Positions 19,701-30,696 of a stretch of 64,000 bases of DNA are shown piece after piece. Numbering within the stretch: position 1 is the stretch's first letter; every line of letters begins with the position of its first letter. Source of the DNA: Neodontobutis hainanensis (lineage: Eukaryota > Chordata > Actinopteri > Gobiiformes > Odontobutidae); NCBI GenBank assembly GCA_024349245.1, contig JALDNG010001334.1, positions 27,221-91,220 of the forward strand. The letters run 5' to 3'. Both the position numbers and the translations under genes were made by a program. The notes below the pieces were generated by a model, which was not told the origin of the DNA, ran no database searches, and saw nothing but the letters and a program-made list of their open reading frames with translations.

Positions 19701-22700
19701 CGTCCGAGTGAGAGCTACGGTCCCGGAGTTGTGGTGAGTCGGGGTCCCCATTGTAAGTCAATGGGGCGTGCCGGAGGTGTGAAATTTGCCAAAGTGTTTC
19801 CCGCCAAATCCGCTCCAGGAAAGTGCTTAGGAGCGCGTTCGGGCCATTTGGAGTCGACGGGACCCCCTTTGAAAGTGTTTTTGCAATACCCGGGCCGACC
19901 TGAAGGTGGCGCTGTGGAGCGGAGTGCTGGGAACGGGTGGAGGGCCACGCGGGGTGTGGTGTGAATGGTGTGAGTGGGTTTGGTTAAGGTTAGGCCCTCG
20001 GCTGGGCTCTTAGTCGAAGTCAGAGGGGAGGGTCAGAACTGGTTATAGGTTAGGGTTAGCGTTAGGGTTGGGGACATGGTATAGGGTAAAACCCATGCCC
20101 TCACCACCGCCTTGAATTACTCCGGCTAGGAAGGGTGTAGAGGGCTGAAATTTTGTGAGCGTGCTCCCCTCGTTGTGAGCTTTCCAACGAGGTGTCATAC
20201 GTTGGGCCGGGACCTCGGGAAGGTCATGACCCAAAATTGACCTTTGCTCATCACCGGCTTGAATATTTCCAGCTAGGAAAAGCGTGAGCGCTGAGATTCG
20301 GTGAGCCTGTTCCTCTCGCCGAGGGCTGTCCGCAGAGGGGTCGTACGTCCGAGTGAGAGCTACGGTCCCGGAGTTGTGGTGAGTCGGGGTCCCCATTGTA
20401 AGTCAATGGGGCGTGCGGAGGTGTGAAATTTGCCAAAGTGTTTCCCGCCAAATCCGCTCCAGGAAAGTGCTTAGGAGCGCGTTCGGGCCATTTGGAGTCG
20501 ACGGGACCCCTTTGAAAGTGTTTTTGCAATACCGGGCCGACCTGAAGGTGGCGCTGTGGAGCGGGAGTGCTGGGAACGGGTGGAGGGCCACGCGGGGTGT
20601 GGTGTGAATGGTGTGAGTGGGTTTGGTTAAGGTTAGGCCCTCGGCTGGGCTCTTAGTCGAAGTCAGAGGGGAGGGTCAGAACTGGTTATAGGTTAGGGTT
20701 AGCGTTAGGGTTGGGGACATGGTATAGGGTAAAACCCATGCCCTCACCACCGCCTTGAATTACTCCGGCTAGGAAGGGTGTAGAGGGCTGAAATTTTGTG
20801 AGCGTGCTCCTCGTTGTGAGCTTTCCAACGAGGTGTCATACGTTGGGCCGGGACCTCGGGAAGGTCATGACCCAAAATTGACCTTTGCTCATCACCGGCT
20901 TGAATATTTCCAGCTAGGAAAAGCGTGAGCGCTGAGATTCGTGAGCCTGTTCCTCTCGCCGAGGGCTGTCCGCAGAGGGGTCGCGTCCGAGTGAGAGCTA
21001 CGGTCCCGGAGTTGTGGTGAGTCGGGGTCCCCATTGTAAGTCAATGGGGCGTGCCGGAGGTGTGAAATTTGCCAAAGTGTTTCGCCAAATCCGCTCCAGG
21101 GAAAGTGCTTAGGAGCGCGTTCGGGCCATTTGAGTCGACGGACCCCTTTGAAAGTGTTTTTGCAATACCGGGCCGACCTGAAGGTGGCGCTGTGGAGCGG
21201 GAGTGCTGGGAACGGGTGGAGGGCCAGGTGTGGTGTGAATGGTGTGAGTGGGTTTGGTTAAGGTTAGGCCCTCGGCTGGGCTCTTAGTCGAAGTCAGAGG
21301 AGGGTCAGAACTGGTTATAGGTTAGGGTTAGCGTTAGGGTTGGGGACATGGTATAGGGTAAAACCCATGCCCTCACCACCGCCTTGAATTACTCCGGCTA
21401 GGAAGGGTGTAGAGGGCTGAAATTTTGTGAGCGTGCTCCCCTCGTTGTGAGCTTTCCAACGAGGTGTCATACGTTGGGCCGGGACCTCGGGAAGGTCATG
21501 ACCCAAAATTGACCTTTGCTCATCACCGGCTTGAATATTTCCAGCTAGGAAAAGCGTGAGCGCTGAGATTCGGTGAGCCTGTTCCTCGCCGAGGGCTGTC
21601 CGCAGAGGGGTCGTACGTCCGAGTGAGAGCTACGGTCCCGGAGTTGTGGTGAGTCGGGGTCCCCATTGTAAGTCAATGGGGCGTGCCGGAGGTGTGAAAT
21701 TTGCCAGTGTTTGCCAAATCCGCTCCAGGAAAGTGCTTAGGAGCGCGTTTCGGGCCATTTGAGTCGACGGACCCCTTTGAAAGTGTTTTTTGCAATACCC
21801 GGGCCGACCTGAAGGTGGCGCTGTGGAGCGGGAGTGCTGGGAACGGGTGGAGGGCCACGCGGGGTGTGTGAATGGTGTGAGTGGGTTTGGTTAAGGTTAG
21901 GCCCTCGGCTGGGCTCTTAGTCGAAGTCAGAGGAGGGTCAGAACTGGTTATAGGTTAGGGTTAGCGTTAGGGTTGGGGACATGGTATAGGGTAAAAACCC
22001 ATGCCCTCACCACCGCCTTGAATTACTCCGGCTAGGAAGGGTGTAGAGGGCTGAAATTTTGTGAGCGTGCTCCTCGTTGTGAGCTTTCCAACGAGGTGTC
22101 ATACGTTGGGCCGGGACCTCGGGAAGGTCATGACCCAAAATTGACCTTTGCTCATCACCGCTTGAATATTTCCAGCTAGGAAAAGCGTGAGCGCTGAGAT
22201 TCGGTGAGCCTGTTCCTCGCCGAGGGCTGTCCGCAGAGGGTCCGTCCGAGTGAGAGCTACGGTCCCGGAGTTGTGGTGAGTCGGGGTCCCCATTGTAAGT
22301 CAATGGGGCGTGCGGAGGTGTGAAATTTGCCAAAGTGTTTCCCGCCAAATCCGCTCCAGGGAAAGTGCTTAGGAGCGCGTTCGGGCCATTTGGAGTCGAC
22401 GGACCCCCTTTGAAAGTGTTTTTGCAATACCCGGGCCGACCTGAAGGTGGCGCTGTGGAGCGGGAGTGCTGGGAACGGGTGGAGGGCCACGCGGGGTGTG
22501 GTGTGAATGGTGTGAGTGGGTTTGGTTAAGGTTAGGCCCTCGGCTGGGCTCTTAGTCGAAGTCAGAGGAGGGTCAGAACTGGTTATAGGTTAGGGTTAGC
22601 GTTAGGGTTGGGGACATGGTATAGGGTAAAACCCATGCCCTCACCACCGCCTTGAATTACTCCGGCTAGGAAGGGTGTAGAGGGCTGAAATTTTGTGAGC

Positions 22701-24856
22701 GTGCTCCCCTCGTTGTGAGCTTTCCAACGAGGTGTCATACGTTGGGCCGGGACCTCGGAAGGTCATGACCCAAAATTGACCTTTGCTCATCACCGGCTTG
22801 AATATTTCCAGCTAGGAAAAGCGTGAGCGCTGAGATTCGGTGAGCCTGTTCTCGCCGAGGGCTGTCCGCAGAGGGGTCGTACGTCCGAGTGAGAGCTACG
22901 GTCCCGGAGTTGTGGTGAGTCGGGGTCCCCATTGTAAGTCAATGGGGCGTGCGGAGGTGTGAAATTTGCCAAAGTGTTTCCCCGCCAAATCCGCTCCAGG
23001 GAAAGTGCTTAGGAGCGCGTTCGGGCCATTTGGAGTCGACGGACCCCCTTTGAAAGTGTTTTTGCAATACCCGGGCCGACCTGAAGGTGGCGCTGTGGAG
23101 CGGGAGTGCTGGGAACGGGTGGAGGGCCACGCGGGGTGTGAATGGTGTGAGTGGGTTTGGTTAAGGTTAGGCCCTCGGCTGGGCTCTTAGTCGAAGTCAG
23201 AGGAGGGTCAGAACTGGTTATAGGTTAGGGTTAGCGTTAGGGTTGGGGACATGGTATAGGGTAAAAACCCATGCCCTCACCACCGCCTTGAATTACTCCG
23301 GCTAGGAAGGGTGTAGAGGGCTGAAATTTTGTGAGCGTGCTCCTCGTTGTGAGCTTTCCAACGAGGTGTCATACGTTGGGCCGGGACCTCGGGAAGGTCA
23401 TGACCCAAAATTGACCTTTGCTCATCACCGCTTGAATATTTCCAGCTAGGAAAAGCGTGGCGCTGAGATTCGTGAGCCTGTTCCTCGCCGAGGGCTGTCC
23501 GCAGAGGGGTCGTGCGTCCGAGTGAGAGCTACGGTCCCGGAGTTGTGGTGAGTCGGGGTCCCCATTGTAAGTCAATGGGGCGTGCGGAGGTGTGAAATTT
23601 GCCAAAGTGTTTCCCCGCCAAATCCGCTCCAGGGAAAGTGCTTAGGAGCGCGTTTGGGCCATTTGGAGTCGACGGGACCCCCTTTGAAAGTGTTTTTGCA
23701 ATACCCGGGCCGACCTGAAGGTGGCGCTGTGGAGCGGGAGTGCTGGGAACGGGTGGAGGGCCACGCGGGGTGTGGTGTGAATGGTGTGAGTGGGTTTGGT
23801 TAAGGTTAGGCCCTCGGCTGGGCTCTTAGTCGAAGTCAGAGGAGGTCAGAACTGGTTATAGGTTAGGGTTAGCGTTAGGGTTGGGGACATGGTATAGGGT
23901 AAAACCCATGCCCTCACCACCGCCTTGAATTACTCCGGCTAGGAAGGGTGTAGAGGGCTGAAATTTTGTGAGCGTGCTCCCCGTTGTGAGCTTTCCAACG
24001 AGGTGTCATACGTTGGGCCGGGACCTCGGCAAGGTCATGACCCAAAATTGACCTTTGCTCATCACCGGCTTGAATATTTCCAGCTAGGAAAAGCGTGGAG
24101 CGCTGAGATTCGGTGAGCCTGTTCCTCTCGCCGAGGGCTGTCCGCAGAGGGGTCGACGTCCGAGTGAGAGCTACGGTCCCGGAGTTGTGGTGAGTCGGGG
24201 TCCCCATTGTAAGTCAATGGGGCGTGCGAGGTGTGAAATTTGCCAAAGTGTTTCCCGCCAAATCCGCTCCAGGAAAGTGCTTAGGAGCGCGTTTCGGGCC
24301 ATTTGGAGTCGACGGACCCCCTTTGAAAGTGTTTTTGCAATACCGGGCCGACCTGAAGGTGGCGCTGTGGAGCGGAGTGCTGGGAACGGGTGGAGGGCCA
24401 CGCGGGGTGTGGTGTGAATGGTGTGAGTGGGTTTGGTTAAGGTTAGGCCCTCGGCTGGGCTCTTAGTCGAAGTCAGAGGGGAGGGTCAGAACTGGTTATA
24501 GGTTAGGGTTAGGGTTGGGGACATGGTATAGGGTAAAAACCCATGCCCTCACCACCGCCTTGAATTACTCCGGCTAGGAAGGGTGTAGAGGGCTGAAATT
24601 TTGTGAGCGTGCTCCCCTCGTTGTGAGCTTTCCAACGAGGTGTCATACGTTGGGCCGGGACCTCGGGAAGGTCATGACCCAAAATTGACCTTTGCTCATC
24701 ACCGGCTTGAATATTTCCAGCTAGGAAAAGCGTGAGCGCTGAGATTCGTGAGCCTGTTCCTCTCGCCGAGGGCTGTCCGCAGAGATCCATGGAGTGAGAG
24801 CTACGGCATCTTGGGTGGTGAGTCGGGGTCCCCATTGTAAGTCAATGGGGCGTGCG

Positions 24857-24980
24857 AGGGTTAGGGTTAGGTTAGGGTTAGGGTTAGGGGTTAGGGGTTA
24901 GAGGTTAGGGGTTAGGGGTTAGAGGTTAGAGGGTTAGAGGGTTAGGTTGGGGTTGGGGTTGGGGTTGGGGTTAGGTTAGG
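24857..24980 (+). repeat. Interstitial telomere-like tract with variant units
   Basis: It starts with TTAGGG, then drifts through TTAGGGG, TTAGAGG and TTGGGG units, as in the proximal part of natural telomeres. It replaces the second half of the monomer that began at 24527; the next monomer restarts cleanly at TATAGGG. Confidence 0.9.
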
Positions 24981-27892
24981 TATAGGGTAAAACCCATGCC
25001 CTCACCACCGCCTTGAATTACTCCGGCTAGGAAGGGTGTAGAGGGCTGAAATTTTGTGAGCGTGCTCCCCTCGTTGTGAGCTTTCCAACGAGGTGTCATA
25101 CGTTGGGCCGGGACCTCGGGAAGGTCATGACCCAAAATTGACCTTTGCTCATCACCGGCTTGAATATTTCCAGCTAGGAAAAGCGTGAGCGCTGAGATTC
25201 GGTGAGCCTGTTCCTCTCGCCGAGGGCTGTCCGCAGAGGGGTCGTACGTCCGAGTGAGAGCTACGGTCCCGGAGTTGTGGTGAGTCGGGGTCCCCATTGT
25301 AAGTCAATGGGGCGTGCGAGGTGTGAAATTTGCCAAAGTGTTTCCCCGCCAATCCGCTCCAGGGAAAGTGCTTAGGAGCGCGTTTGGGCCATTTGGAGTC
25401 GACGGGACCCCTTTGAAAGTGTTTTTGCAATACCGGGCCGACCTGAAGGTGGCGCTGTGGAGCGGGAGTGCTGGGAACGGGTGGAGGGCCACGCGGGGGT
25501 GTGGTGTGAATGGTGTGAGTGGGTTTGGTTAAGGTTAGGCCCTCGGCTGGGCTCTTAGTCGAAGTCAGAGGGGAGGGTCAGAACTGGTTATAGGTTAGGT
25601 TAGCGTTAGGGTTGGGGACATGGTATAGGGTAAAACCCATGCCCTCACCACCGCCTTGAATTACTCCGGCTAGGAAGGGTGTAGAGGGCTGAAATTTTGT
25701 GAGCGTGCTCCCCTCGTTGTGAGCTTTCCAACGAGGTGTCATACGTTGGGCCGGGACCTCGGGAAGGTCATGACCCAAAATTGACCTTTTGCTCATCACC
25801 GGCTTGAATATTTCCAGCTAGGAAAAGCGTAGAGCGCTGAGATTCGGTGAGCCTGTTCTCTCGCCGAGGGCTGTCCGCAGAGGGGTCGTGCGTCCGAGTG
25901 AGAGCTACGGTCCCGGAGTTGTGGTGAGTCGGGGTCCCCATTGTAAGTCAATGGGGCGTGCGAGGTGTGAAATTTGCCAGTGTTTCCCGCCAAATCCGCT
26001 CCAGGAAAGTGCTTAGGAGCGCGTTCGGGCCATTTGGAGTCGACGGACCCCTTTGAAAGTGTTTTTGCAATACCCGGGCCGACCTGAAGGTGGCGCTGTG
26101 GAGCGGGAGTGCTGGGAACGGGTGGAGGGCCACGCGGGGGTGTGGTGTGAATGGTGTGAGTGGGTTTGGTTAAGGTTAGGCCCTCGGCTGGGCTCTTAGT
26201 CGAAGTCAGAGGGGAGGGTCAGAACTGGTTATAGGTTAGGGTTAGCGTTAGGGTTGGGGACATGGTATAGGGTAAAAACCCATGCCCTCACCACCGCCTT
26301 GAATTACTCCGGCTAGGAAGGGTGTAGAGGGCTGAAATTTTGTGAGCGTGCTCCCCTCGTTGTGAGCTTTCCAACGAGGTGTCATACGTTGGGCCGGGAC
26401 CTCGGGAAGGTCATGACCCAAAATTGACCTTTGCTCATCACCGGCTTGAATATTTCCAGCTAGGAAAAGCGTGGCGCTGAGATTCGGTGAGCCTGTTCCT
26501 CTCGCCGAGGGCTGTCCGCAGAGGGTCGTACGTCCGAGTGAGAGCTACGGTCCCGGAGTTGTGGTGAGTCGGGGTCCCCATTGTAAGTCAATGGGGCGTG
26601 CGGAGGTGTGAAATTTGCCAAAGTGTTTCGCCAAATCCGCTCCAGGGAAAGTGCTTAGGAGCGCGTCGGGCCATTTGAGTCGACGGACCCCCTTTGAAAG
26701 TGTTTTTTGCAATACCCGGGCCGACCTGAAGGTGGCGCTGTGGAGCGGGAGTGCTGGGAACGGGTGGAGGGCCACGCGGGGGTGTGGTGTGAATGGTGTG
26801 AGTGGGTTTGGTTAAGGTTAGGCCCTCGGCTGGGCTCTTAGTCGAAGTCAGAGGGGAGGGTCAGAACTGGTTATAGGTTAGGGTTAGCGTTAGGGTTGGG
26901 GACATGGTATAGGGTAAAACCCATGCCCTCACCACCGCCTTGAATTACTCCGGCTAGGAAGGGTGTAGAGGGCTGAAATTTTGTGAGCGTGCTCCCCTCG
27001 TTGTGAGCTTTCCAACGAGGTGTCATACGTTGGGCCGGGACCTCGGGAAGGTCATGACCCAAAATTGACCTTTTGCTCATCACCGGCTTGAATATTTCCA
27101 GCTAGGAAAAGCGTAGAGCGCTGAGATTCGGTGAGCCTGTTCCTCGCCGAGGGCTGTCCGCAGAGGGGTCGTCGTCCGAGTGAGAGCTACGGTCCCGGAG
27201 TTGTGGTGAGTCGGGGTCCCCATTGTAAGTCAATGGGGCGTGCCGGAGGTGTGAAATTTGCCAAAGTGTTTCGCCAAATCCGCTCCAGGAAAGTGCTTAG
27301 GAGCGTTTGGGCCATTTGGAGTCGACGGGACCCCCTTTGAAAGTGTTTTTGCAATACCGGGCCGACCTGAAGGTGGCGCTGTGGAGCGGGAGTGCTGGGA
27401 ACGGGTGGAGGGCCACGGGGTGTGGTGTGAATGGTGTGAGTGGGTTTGGTTAAGGTTAGGCCCTCGGCTGGGCTCTTAGTCGAAGTCAGAGGAGGGTCAG
27501 AACTGGTTATAGGTTAGGGTTAGCGTTAGGGTTGGGGACATGGTATAGGGTAAAACCCATGCCCTCACCACCGCCTTGAATTACTCCGGCTAGGAAGGGT
27601 GTAGAGGGCTGAAATTTTGTGAGCGTGCTCCTCGTTGTGAGCTTTCCAACGAGGTGTCATACGTTGGGCCGGGACCTCGGGAAGGTCATGACCCAAAATT
27701 GACCTTTGCTCATCACCGGCTTGAATATTTCCAGCTAGGAAAAGCGTGAGCGCTGAGATTCGTGAGCCTGTTCCTCTCGCCGAGGGCTGTCCGCAGAGGG
27801 GTCGATGCGTCCGAGTGAGAGCTACGGTCCCGGAGTTGTGGTGAGTCGGGGTCCCCATTGTAAGTCAATGGGGGCGTGCTAGGTGTGAAATT

Positions 27893-27963
27893 TAGGTTAG
27901 GGTTAGGGTTAGGTTAGGTTAGGGTTAGGGTTAGGGTTAGGGTTAGGGTTAGGGTTAGGGTTA
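27893..27963 (+). repeat. Interstitial telomere-like tract
   Basis: Mostly perfect TTAGGG with a few TTAGG units. It follows a monomer truncated just after GTGTGAAATTT; the following monomer lacks its first 15 or so bases and part of its left half-repeat. Confidence 0.9.
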
Positions 27964-29330
27964 GTACCCATGCCCTCACCACATGGGGTGTAGAGGGCTG
28001 AAATTTTGTGGCGTGCTCCCTCGTTGTGAGCTTTCCAACGAGGTGTCATACGTTGGGCCGGGACCTCGGGAAGGTCATGACCCAAAATTGACCTTTGCTC
28101 ATCACCGGCTTGAATATTTCCAGCTAGGAAAAGCGTAGAGCGCTGAGATTCGTGAGCCTGTTCCTCTCGCCGAGGGCTGTCCGCAGAGGGGTCGACGTCC
28201 GAGTGAGAGCTACGGTCCCGGAGTTGTGGTGAGTCGGGGTCCCCATTGTAAGTCAATGGGGCGTGCCGGAGGTGTGAAATTTGCCAAAGTGTTTCCCGCC
28301 AAATCCGCTCCAGGAAAGTGCTTAGGAGCGCGTTTGGGCCATTTGGAGTCGACGGACCCCCTTTGAAAGTGTTTTTGCAATACCGGGCCGACCTGAAGGT
28401 GGCGCTGTGGAGCGGAGTGCTGGGAACGGGTGGAGGGCCACGCGGGGTGTGGTGTGAATGGTGTGAGTGGGTTTGGTTAAGGTTAGGCCTCGGCTGGGCT
28501 CTTAGTCGAAGTCAGAGGGGAGGGTCAGAACTGGTTATAGGTTAGGGTTAGCGTTAGGGTTGGGGACATGGTATAGGGTAAAACCCATGCCCTCACCACC
28601 GCCTTGAATTACTCCGGCTAGGAAGGGTGTAGAGGGCTGAAATTTTGTGAGCGTGCTCCCCTCGTTGTGAGCTTTCCAACGAGGTGTCATACGTTGGGCC
28701 GGGACCTCGGGAAGGTCATGACCCAAAATTGACCTTTGCTCATCACCGCTTGAATATTTCCAGCTAGGAAAAGCGTAGAGCGCTGAGATTCGGTGAGCCT
28801 GTTCCTCGCCGAGGGCTGTCCGCAGAGGGTCGTACGTCCGAGTGAGAGCTACGGTCCCGGAGTTGTGGTGAGTCGGGGTCCCCATTGTAAGTCAATGGGG
28901 CGTGCCGGAGGTGTGAAATTTGCCAAAGTGTTTCCCCGCCAACCGCCTCCAGGAAAGTGCTTAGGAGCGCGTTTCGGGCCATTTGGAGTCGACGGACCCC
29001 CTTTGAAAGTGTTTTTGCAATACCCGGGCCGACCTGAAGGTGGCGCTGTGGAGCGGGAGTGCTGGGAACGGGTGGAGGGCCACGCGGGGTGTGGTGTGAA
29101 TGGTGTGAGTGGGTTTGGTTAAGGTTAGGCCCTCGGCTGGGCTCTTAGTCAAGTCAGAGGAGGGTCAGAACTGGTTATAGGTTAGGGTTAGCGTTAGGGT
29201 TGGGGACATGGTATAGGGTAAAACCCATGCCCTCACCACCGCCTTGAATTACTCCGGCTAGGAAGGGTGTAGAGGGCTGAAATTTTGTGGCGTGCTCCTC
29301 GTGTGAGCTTTCCAACGAGGTGTCATCATG

Positions 29331-29397
29331 TTAGGGTTAGGGTTAGGGTTAGGGTTAGGTTAGGTTAGGGTTAGGGTTAGGGTTAGGGTTAGGTTAG
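29331..29397 (+). repeat. Interstitial telomere-like tract
   Basis: TTAGGG and TTAGG units after a monomer cut at GAGGTGTCATCATG. It is followed by a 50-bp monomer stub and then a fresh monomer at 29449, as in stepwise break and re-joining events. Confidence 0.9.
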
Positions 29398-29959
29398 GTA
29401 AAAACCCATGCCCTCACCACCGCCTTGAATTACTCCGGCTAGGAAGGGTATAGGGTAAAACCCATGCCCTCACCACCGCCTTGAATTACTAGGAAGGGTG
29501 TAGAGGGCTGAAATTTTGTGAGCGTGCTCCTCGTTGTGAGCTTTCCAACGAGGTGTCATACACGTTGGGCCGGGACCTCGGGAAGGTCATGACCCAAAAT
29601 TGACCTTTGCTCATCACCGGCTTGAATATTTCCAGCTAGGAAAAGCGTGAGCGCTGAGATTCGTGAGCCTGTTCCTCTCGCCGAGGGCTGTCCGCAGAGG
29701 GGTCGTGCGTCCGAGTGAGAGCTACGGTCCCGGAGTTGTGGTGAGTCGGGGTCCCCATTGTAAGTCAATGGGGCGTGCGAGTGTGAAATTTGCCAAAGTG
29801 TTTCCCGCCAAATCCGCTCCAGGAAAGTGCTTAGGAGCGCGTTGGGCCATTTGGAGTCGACGGGACCCCTTTGAAAGTGTTTTTTACCGGGCCGACCTGA
29901 AGGTGGCGCTGTGGAGCGGGAGTGCTGGGAACGGGTGGAGGGCCACGCGGGGTGTGGTG

Positions 29960-30690
29960 TGAGTTGGGTCTGGTTAAGGTTAGGCCCTCGGCGGGCTCTC
30001 TCGAAGTCAGAGTGGAGGGTCAGAACTGGTTATAGGCTAGAGTCAGGTACATGGGCCGGGCACAGCCCGCACGCAGCGGCTACCCCTAAAGCGGCCACGG
30101 GCTTTCCAGCGGTACCTAGCACGTGTCGCCAGGACCTTGGGTCGGCGAGATATGGCCAGGTCGGGTCCCCATTGTAAGTCAATGGGGCGTGCGAGGTGTG
30201 AAATTTGCCAAAGTGTTTCCCAAAATCCGCTCCAGGGAAAGTGCTTAGGAGCGCGTTTGGGCCATTTGGAGTCGACGGGACCCCCTTTGAAAGTGTTTTT
30301 TTTTTTTTTTTTTTTTGCAATACCCGGGCCGACCTGAAGGTGGCGCTGTGGAGCGGGAGTGCTGGGAACGGGTGGAGGGCCACGCGGGGTGTGGTGTGAG
30401 TTGGGTCTGGTTAAGGTTAGGCCCTCGGCGGGCTCTTCGTCGAAGTCAGAGTGGAGGGTCAGAACTGGTTATAGGCTAGAGTCAGGTACATGGGCGGGCA
30501 CAGCCCGGGCACGGCGGCTACCCCTAAAGCGGCCACGGGCTTTCCAGCGGTACCTAGCACGTGTCGCCAGGACCTTGGGTCGGCGAGATATGGCCAGGTC
30601 CGGGTCCCCATTGTAAGTCAATTGGGCGTGCGGTGTGAAATTTGCCAAAGTGTTTCCCGCCAAATCCGCTGAAAGTGCTTAGGAGCACCT
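29960..30690 (+). repeat. Variant satellite monomers (type B)
   Basis: Two shorter units in which the left half of the normal monomer is replaced by unrelated sequence containing GGCACAGCCC, GCGGCTACCCCTAAAGCGG and CTAGCACGTGTCGCCAGGAC before CGGGTCCCCATTG. In the first the usual T5-6 after GAAAGTG is expanded to about 20 T. Another type B unit, also with an expanded T-run, lies alone at 42885-43310. Confidence 0.85.
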
Positions 30691-30696
30691 TAAATG

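Larger units (their letters stand above)
16893..29990 (+). repeat. Subtelomeric satellite array 2, about 21 monomers
   Basis: Monomer starts at 17517, 18163, 18803, 19441, 20080, 20723, 21352, 21985, 22620, 23255, 23893, 24527, 24981, 25624, 26266, 26908, 27544, about 27964 (partial), 28572, 29212 (truncated) and 29449, plus the partial first monomer after the LINE. Full-length spacing is 629-646 bp. Monomers are all in the same orientation and very similar. Most differences are one- or two-base indels at CpG motifs and G/C runs, for example GCGTAGAGCGC, GCGTGAGCGC and GCGTGGCGC at one position. Confidence 0.95.

Noticed and set aside
9122..30690. Many open frames of 60-180 codons with repeated peptides such as SILGHDLPEVPAQRM
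   Set aside because: They recur once per satellite monomer, shift with every small indel and have no gene structure; they are translations of repeat DNA.
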